A stretch of 49,410 bases of DNA from a bacterium (GTDB lineage Bacteria > Patescibacteriota > UBA1384 > VFKW01). Positions within the stretch are counted from its first letter, which is position 1, and each line of letters begins with the position of its first letter. The stretch spans positions 1-49,410 of the forward strand of contig JAUSIS010000008.1 in assembly GCA_030647355.1 (NCBI GenBank). The letters are read 5' to 3'. Both the position numbers and the translations under genes were made by a program. This document shows, one piece after another, positions 46,168 through 49,410 of the stretch. The notes beneath the pieces are model-generated. The model was not told where the DNA came from. It saw only the letters and a program-made list of their open reading frames with translations, and made no database searches.

Positions 46168-47178
46168 ATGGATGTAGAAAACTTAGTCAGTCCGGTTATT
46201 CAAGGATCTGACGATAATATTCTTGATGCGACTTTGCGTCCGAAAAAACTGACCGATTTTATCGGTCAACACACTACCAAACAAAACCTCCAGGTAGCAA
46301 TGTCGGCCGCCAAAGGCAGAGGCGAATCTCTCGATCATATTTTAGTCTATGGACCTCCTGGATTAGGCAAAACTACTCTCGCCAATGTTATCGCCCATGA
46401 AATGGCTGTCAGTATCCGTACCACCTCCGGACCGGCAATCGAACGGGCAGGCGATGTAGCCGCAATCCTTACCAGCTTAGAACCCGGCGACGTTTTATTT
46501 ATTGATGAAATCCATCGTCTCAACCGCAACATTGAAGAAATGCTTTATTCGGCCATGGAAGATTTCGCTATAGATTTAATTATTGGCAAAGGTCCTTCCG
46601 CCCGCACCCTGCGGCTCGATTTACCAAAATTTACTTTGATTGGCGCCACCACGCGCATTGCCTCACTCTCCTCGCCCTTGCGCGATCGCTTTGGCATGGT
46701 CTACCGGCTTGATTTCTACGATCCGCCTGACATCGAAAAAATCATCAATCGCTCGGCTAAGATACTCAAAATTGATATTGATAAAGCCGGCTTATCAACT
46801 ATATCCTTGTGTGCCCGCCGCACTCCCCGAATTGCCAATCGTCTTTTGAAACGTGTTCGCGACTATGCTCAAGTTCATGGCAACGGCGTAGTTGATGCTG
46901 TCACATCCAAAAAATCTTTGGACTGCCTGCATATTGATCATTACGGTTTAGATGAGATAGATAGAAGAATGCTCCGGACAATTATTGAAAAGTTTAGTGG
47001 CGGTCCCGTCGGTCTTAGTACCATCGCCGCCGCTATCGCTGAAGAGAAAGAAACCATTGAAGAAGTTTACGAACCCTACTTAATCCAAATGGGATTGCTT
47101 GAGCGCACCGGACGCGGCCGCAAAGCTACTCCTCACGCCTACTCTCACCTCGGTCTCGCCCCACCGCATGCAGTCTAG
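46168..47178 (+). CDS. ruvB: Holliday junction branch migration helicase RuvB
   Basis: 336 residues from [13 protein letters not shown]; a TTG 12 bases upstream is possible. AAA+ motifs: Walker A GPPGLGKT (62-69), Walker B DEIHRL, sensor GATTR, arginine finger region SSPLRDRFG, and the C-terminal winged helix [19 protein letters not shown]. It works with RuvA and RuvC in recombination; neither is next to it. Length is normal. Confidence 0.97.
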   Translation: MDVENLVSPVIQGSDDNILDATLRPKKLTDFIGQHTTKQNLQVAMSAAKGRGESLDHILVYGPPGLGKTTLANVIAHEMAVSIRTTSGPAIERAGDVAAILTSLEPGDVLFIDEIHRLNRNIEEMLYSAMEDFAIDLIIGKGPSARTLRLDLPKFTLIGATTRIASLSSPLRDRFGMVYRLDFYDPPDIEKIINRSAKILKIDIDKAGLSTISLCARRTPRIANRLLKRVRDYAQVHGNGVVDAVTSKKSLDCLHIDHYGLDEIDRRMLRTIIEKFSGGPVGLSTIAAAIAEEKETIEEVYEPYLIQMGLLERTGRGRKATPHAYSHLGLAPPHAV

Positions 47179-47239
47179 CCCATCGCTCCTTCTCTTTGCT
47201 TTTTACTTTTTTAGTGTGTTACAATAATGACGAGGTTTT

Positions 47240-47425
47240 ATGGGTCAAGCATTGATTGGTTATACAATCTATCTTTTTCTTGTAGTTGTCATCAACGCCG
47301 CCGTGATTTATCATTTTACTAAGTACTGTTTTAAAGGCGACATTACTAGGGTAGTGGTAGTTTTTTATTCTATTGCAATGATTGCTACAGTGGTGATTAC
47401 TTTATTTTTATTAGGCATTATTTAG
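47240..47425 (+). CDS. Small two-helix membrane protein
   Basis: 61 residues with two hydrophobic helices (about 6-26 and 38-60) joined by a short basic loop (FTKYCFKGD). I do not recognise it. It ends 7 bases before the next membrane protein and shares its direction, so the two are probably co-expressed. GAGG lies upstream of the ATG. Confidence 0.65.
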   Translation: MGQALIGYTIYLFLVVVINAAVIYHFTKYCFKGDITRVVVVFYSIAMIATVVITLFLLGII

Positions 47426-47432
47426 AGGCGAT

Positions 47433-48335
47433 ATGACTGAATCAGAACCACAATTTTACTTCCCAGACCAGAAACCCGATGAAAAAGTCTTCTTATTTGT
47501 CCGTCGTCATTGGATTAGTTTCGCCCCTACGATTCTCATCTCCATATTTATGATTTTTTTCCCCATAGCTGTGATAATAGGTATTATCTACGGTTTTAAA
47601 ATCGAGGTAAATCCCATAATTGTTCAATATATCATTCTGTCAGTTAGCGCTTATATTTTATTCATCATGACTTTTTTTATAGTCGGCTGGGTAGATTATT
47701 ATTTTGATGTACTGATAATTACCGATGAAAGATTAGTCAACATCGAACAAAACGGTTTATTCAACCGCCATATCTCCGAGCTGGATCTACTGCGCGTGCA
47801 AAATGTTTCCACCTCTGTAAAGGGGATATTGCCGACAATGTTCGACTATGGCTGTGTTGTAGTCCAGACTGCCGGTGAAAATCCTATGAGTGGTGCCAAT
47901 AGCAGAACAAGCGATTTTACTATGGAGAGTATGCCCGGTCCCCAGCATATTGCCCAAACCATCCTCCATCTTCACCAAGAATTGGTTTCCAAGCGGGGAC
48001 AAACCAAAGCCGCTCTCTATGGGGAAGGCGAGATACATCCCCACTCTCACGGAGACGATGATAATACTGAAAATCCAAATGAAAATGATAAAAACGATAA
48101 AAAACCCAAACCTGTCGGCGAAGATAGCCCAAAAGAAAAAGACAATACCCCTAAAAACACAGAGGAACCTCAAGAGAGTATATATGCCCATAAACTAAAA
48201 ACCAGCGAGGGTAGTGAATTGGAAACCGTCTCGCCAAAAGATCAAGAAGATACAGAGCCACCACAACCAGCCGCCACATTAAGACACGTAAAAGACGAGG
48301 GCCAACTAAGAGAAGGGGAAACAATAGATCTATGA
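47433..48335 (+). CDS. Bacterial PH-domain membrane protein with long acidic tail
   Basis: 300 residues. Two membrane helices (about 28-52 and 63-90) are followed by a bacterial PH-like domain (about 92-180: YYFDVLIITDERLVNIEQNG, then SELDLLRVQNVSTSVKGILP). A disordered, charged, Pro/Asp/Asn-rich tail of about 110 residues ends the protein. It resembles YdbS/YdbT-type or bPH_2 proteins, whose roles are largely unknown. Its stop overlaps the next ATG (ATGA). Confidence 0.75.
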   Translation: MTESEPQFYFPDQKPDEKVFLFVRRHWISFAPTILISIFMIFFPIAVIIGIIYGFKIEVNPIIVQYIILSVSAYILFIMTFFIVGWVDYYFDVLIITDERLVNIEQNGLFNRHISELDLLRVQNVSTSVKGILPTMFDYGCVVVQTAGENPMSGANSRTSDFTMESMPGPQHIAQTILHLHQELVSKRGQTKAALYGEGEIHPHSHGDDDNTENPNENDKNDKKPKPVGEDSPKEKDNTPKNTEEPQESIYAHKLKTSEGSELETVSPKDQEDTEPPQPAATLRHVKDEGQLREGETIDL

Positions 48336-49285
48336 ATTATCGTCTTGCGGCAACATTTTTTATTGCCCTAACTATGGTTTTTTTTCGCCTGCCTCATGCT
48401 GAAGCAGTCGCAGCTAACCGGATTATATGGGATACACCCCAGATAATTCCCGATTCTTTCGTTGTTCCCGCTGATACTACTTTAATAATTAAATCAGGGG
48501 TAACAATTACCACAACTAATCCCGATGGAGCAAATCTCGAAATCTTAGGTAACATCGTCACTTCCGAAGGCGATCCGATTCTATTTAATAATATCAACAT
48601 AACTATACAATCCTCATCCATCGAGCTTTCGCATATTATCAATTCCGAACTTCACGGCTCGATCAATATCGAGCAAGGTAAAGTCGAAATTACGAAAAAT
48701 AAAATAATTTCACCCGATATTGGCATAGCGATCTATCAATCCGACAATATTATCATCAGCCAAAACGACATTCAAGCCACCGAATCGGCGATAACCGTGG
48801 AGCAGTCAGAAAACATTGAAATTACCAAAAATAATATCCATACATCGGACATAGGCATTCTTGTAGGAGAAGGTACTTCCGGTAATCTGGAATTTAATAC
48901 ACTTACCGGCAATGGCATCGGTGTTCAAATTAATACACAAGATACCCTTACTTTTAGTAAGAACAATATATATCAAAATAATCTCACTCGCCTCTTCCCG
49001 GATGATTTAGATCGCAACTTCGGCGTGAAAGTCATAAATTATTCCGGACTGCTCAACGCCGCAAAAAATTGGTGGGGCTGCCCGACCGGTCCTCTTTTGG
49101 AGCGTTTGGACGATAATGTCTGCGAGGTGATATCGGAAAATATAGACTTTCAAAGTTGGCTCGAAGCTCAAGCAGTTTATCATCTCGAAAACTCCGACCT
49201 GATCATTCATGAAATTATGACCAATCCTTCAAGCGGTTCCAAAGGAGAATGGCTGTCAACGCAAAATAGAAATGTCCGCTTTTAG
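48332..49285 (+). pseudogene. Secreted beta-helix surface protein cut by an insertion sequence
   Basis: A signal peptide (1-25, ending PHAEA) is followed by a right-handed parallel beta-helix of repeated short coils (about 70-215: NIIISQNDIQATESAITVEQ, NIEITKNNIHTSDIGILVG) and a NosD-like KNWWGCPTGP block. The start of a lamin-tail domain (LIIHEIMTNPSS, then GEWL) comes next. The conserved continuation after GEWL is lost: from 49254 the DNA is insertion-sequence end and the frame stops after 11 foreign codons at 49285. The intact gene was therefore longer. It is coupled to the PH-domain gene by ATGA. Confidence 0.8.
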
Positions 49286-49410
49286 CAATTTAGAAATGTC
49301 CCTTTTTTGGTGCACAATGACAAACTTTTTCCATGGATGATTTGCTTTCGGCGTCCAGGGAATTTGCGGATTTTCTTTCTCCTTTCTTTTTACAATTATT
49401 AGTTTTTGCG
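49254..49410. mobile_element. Left end of an insertion sequence; rest beyond the window
   Basis: The end begins TGTCAACGCAAAA at 49254, exactly where the lamin-tail reading frame breaks. TAGAAATGTCC is repeated at 49267-49277 and 49291-49301. Spaced terminal repeats of this kind are typical of transposase-binding ends, as in IS21-like elements. The element family is not certain. Confidence 0.65.
49290..49410 (-). CDS. C-terminal end of a transposase (partial)
   Basis: On the minus strand an open frame enters from the right edge and stops at 49290-49292. It encodes 39 basic residues ending KSSMEKVCHCAPKKGHF. The frame ends inside the terminal repeats of the element, as transposase genes often do. 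Only the tail is visible, so the family cannot be named. Confidence 0.5.
   Translation of the reverse strand, partial: AKTNNCKKKGERKSANSLDAESKSSMEKVCHCAPKKGHF

Overview
This window looks like part of a chromosome from a Candidate Phyla Radiation (Patescibacteria) bacterium. The reasons are reduced or unusual core enzymes (a Def-Fmt fusion, an AlaRS without its C-terminal domain, a class I LysRS, a PriA whose helicase motifs have decayed), a baseplate-J-like membrane protein behind an FtsA/PilM-type ATPase, and core genes of roughly 38-40 % GC. UGA is an ordinary stop here: it ends the GtrA, lytic transglycosylase, FtsA-like, SerS and FtsX genes. Code 25 groups such as Gracilibacteria are therefore unlikely. 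I cannot place it more finely from sequence alone.

Layout. 1-3338 is accessory: a large serine recombinase with one in-frame stop, a GtrA / thioesterase-like pair, a hairpin-rich spacer and an orphan gene. 3369-6628 (minus) holds def-fmt and priA. 6761-10377 (plus) holds ferredoxin, lytic transglycosylase, alaS, then a frameshifted membrane gene and a second copy of the alaS 3' end. 10420-11202 (minus) is a GC-rich orphan. 11333-22018 (plus) is a long cell-envelope and division block: ftsA-like, baseplate-J-like, ruvX, mltG, glmS, mreBCD, PBP2. 22201-24479 holds a metallopeptidase and a CdaR-type regulator. 24738-29980 (minus) holds a nudix / hybrid-sensor kinase / response regulator operon, with a GC-rich P-loop kinase gene upstream. 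30272-38158 (plus) holds greA, class I lysS, a GmrSD/DUF262 gene, serS, a surface protein and hpf. 38269-39603 is a GC-rich lysA. 39740-48335 holds secA, nudix, ftsEX, a coiled-coil C39-like peptidase, ruvB and membrane proteins. At 48332-49410 a beta-helix/lamin-tail surface protein is cut by an insertion-sequence end that runs off the window.

Functionally, most plus-strand genes build or remodel a rod-shaped peptidoglycan wall: GlmS precursor supply, MreBCD/PBP2 elongation, MltG and SLT cleavage, and FtsEX with a probable FtsEX-controlled hydrolase. The rest are translation (AlaRS, LysRS, SerRS, Def-Fmt, HPF) and secretion (SecA).

The two most interesting patterns are these. (1) Two places (alaS and secA) have an extra gene inserted just behind a core gene and then a diverged copy of that core gene's 3' end. 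(2) Five clearly GC-richer one- or two-gene units (1451-2331, 2865-3338, 10420-11202, 28982-29980, 38269-39603) are scattered among the core genes, mostly with their own consensus promoter, strong Shine-Dalgarno and hairpin terminator. They look like imported, self-contained expression cassettes.
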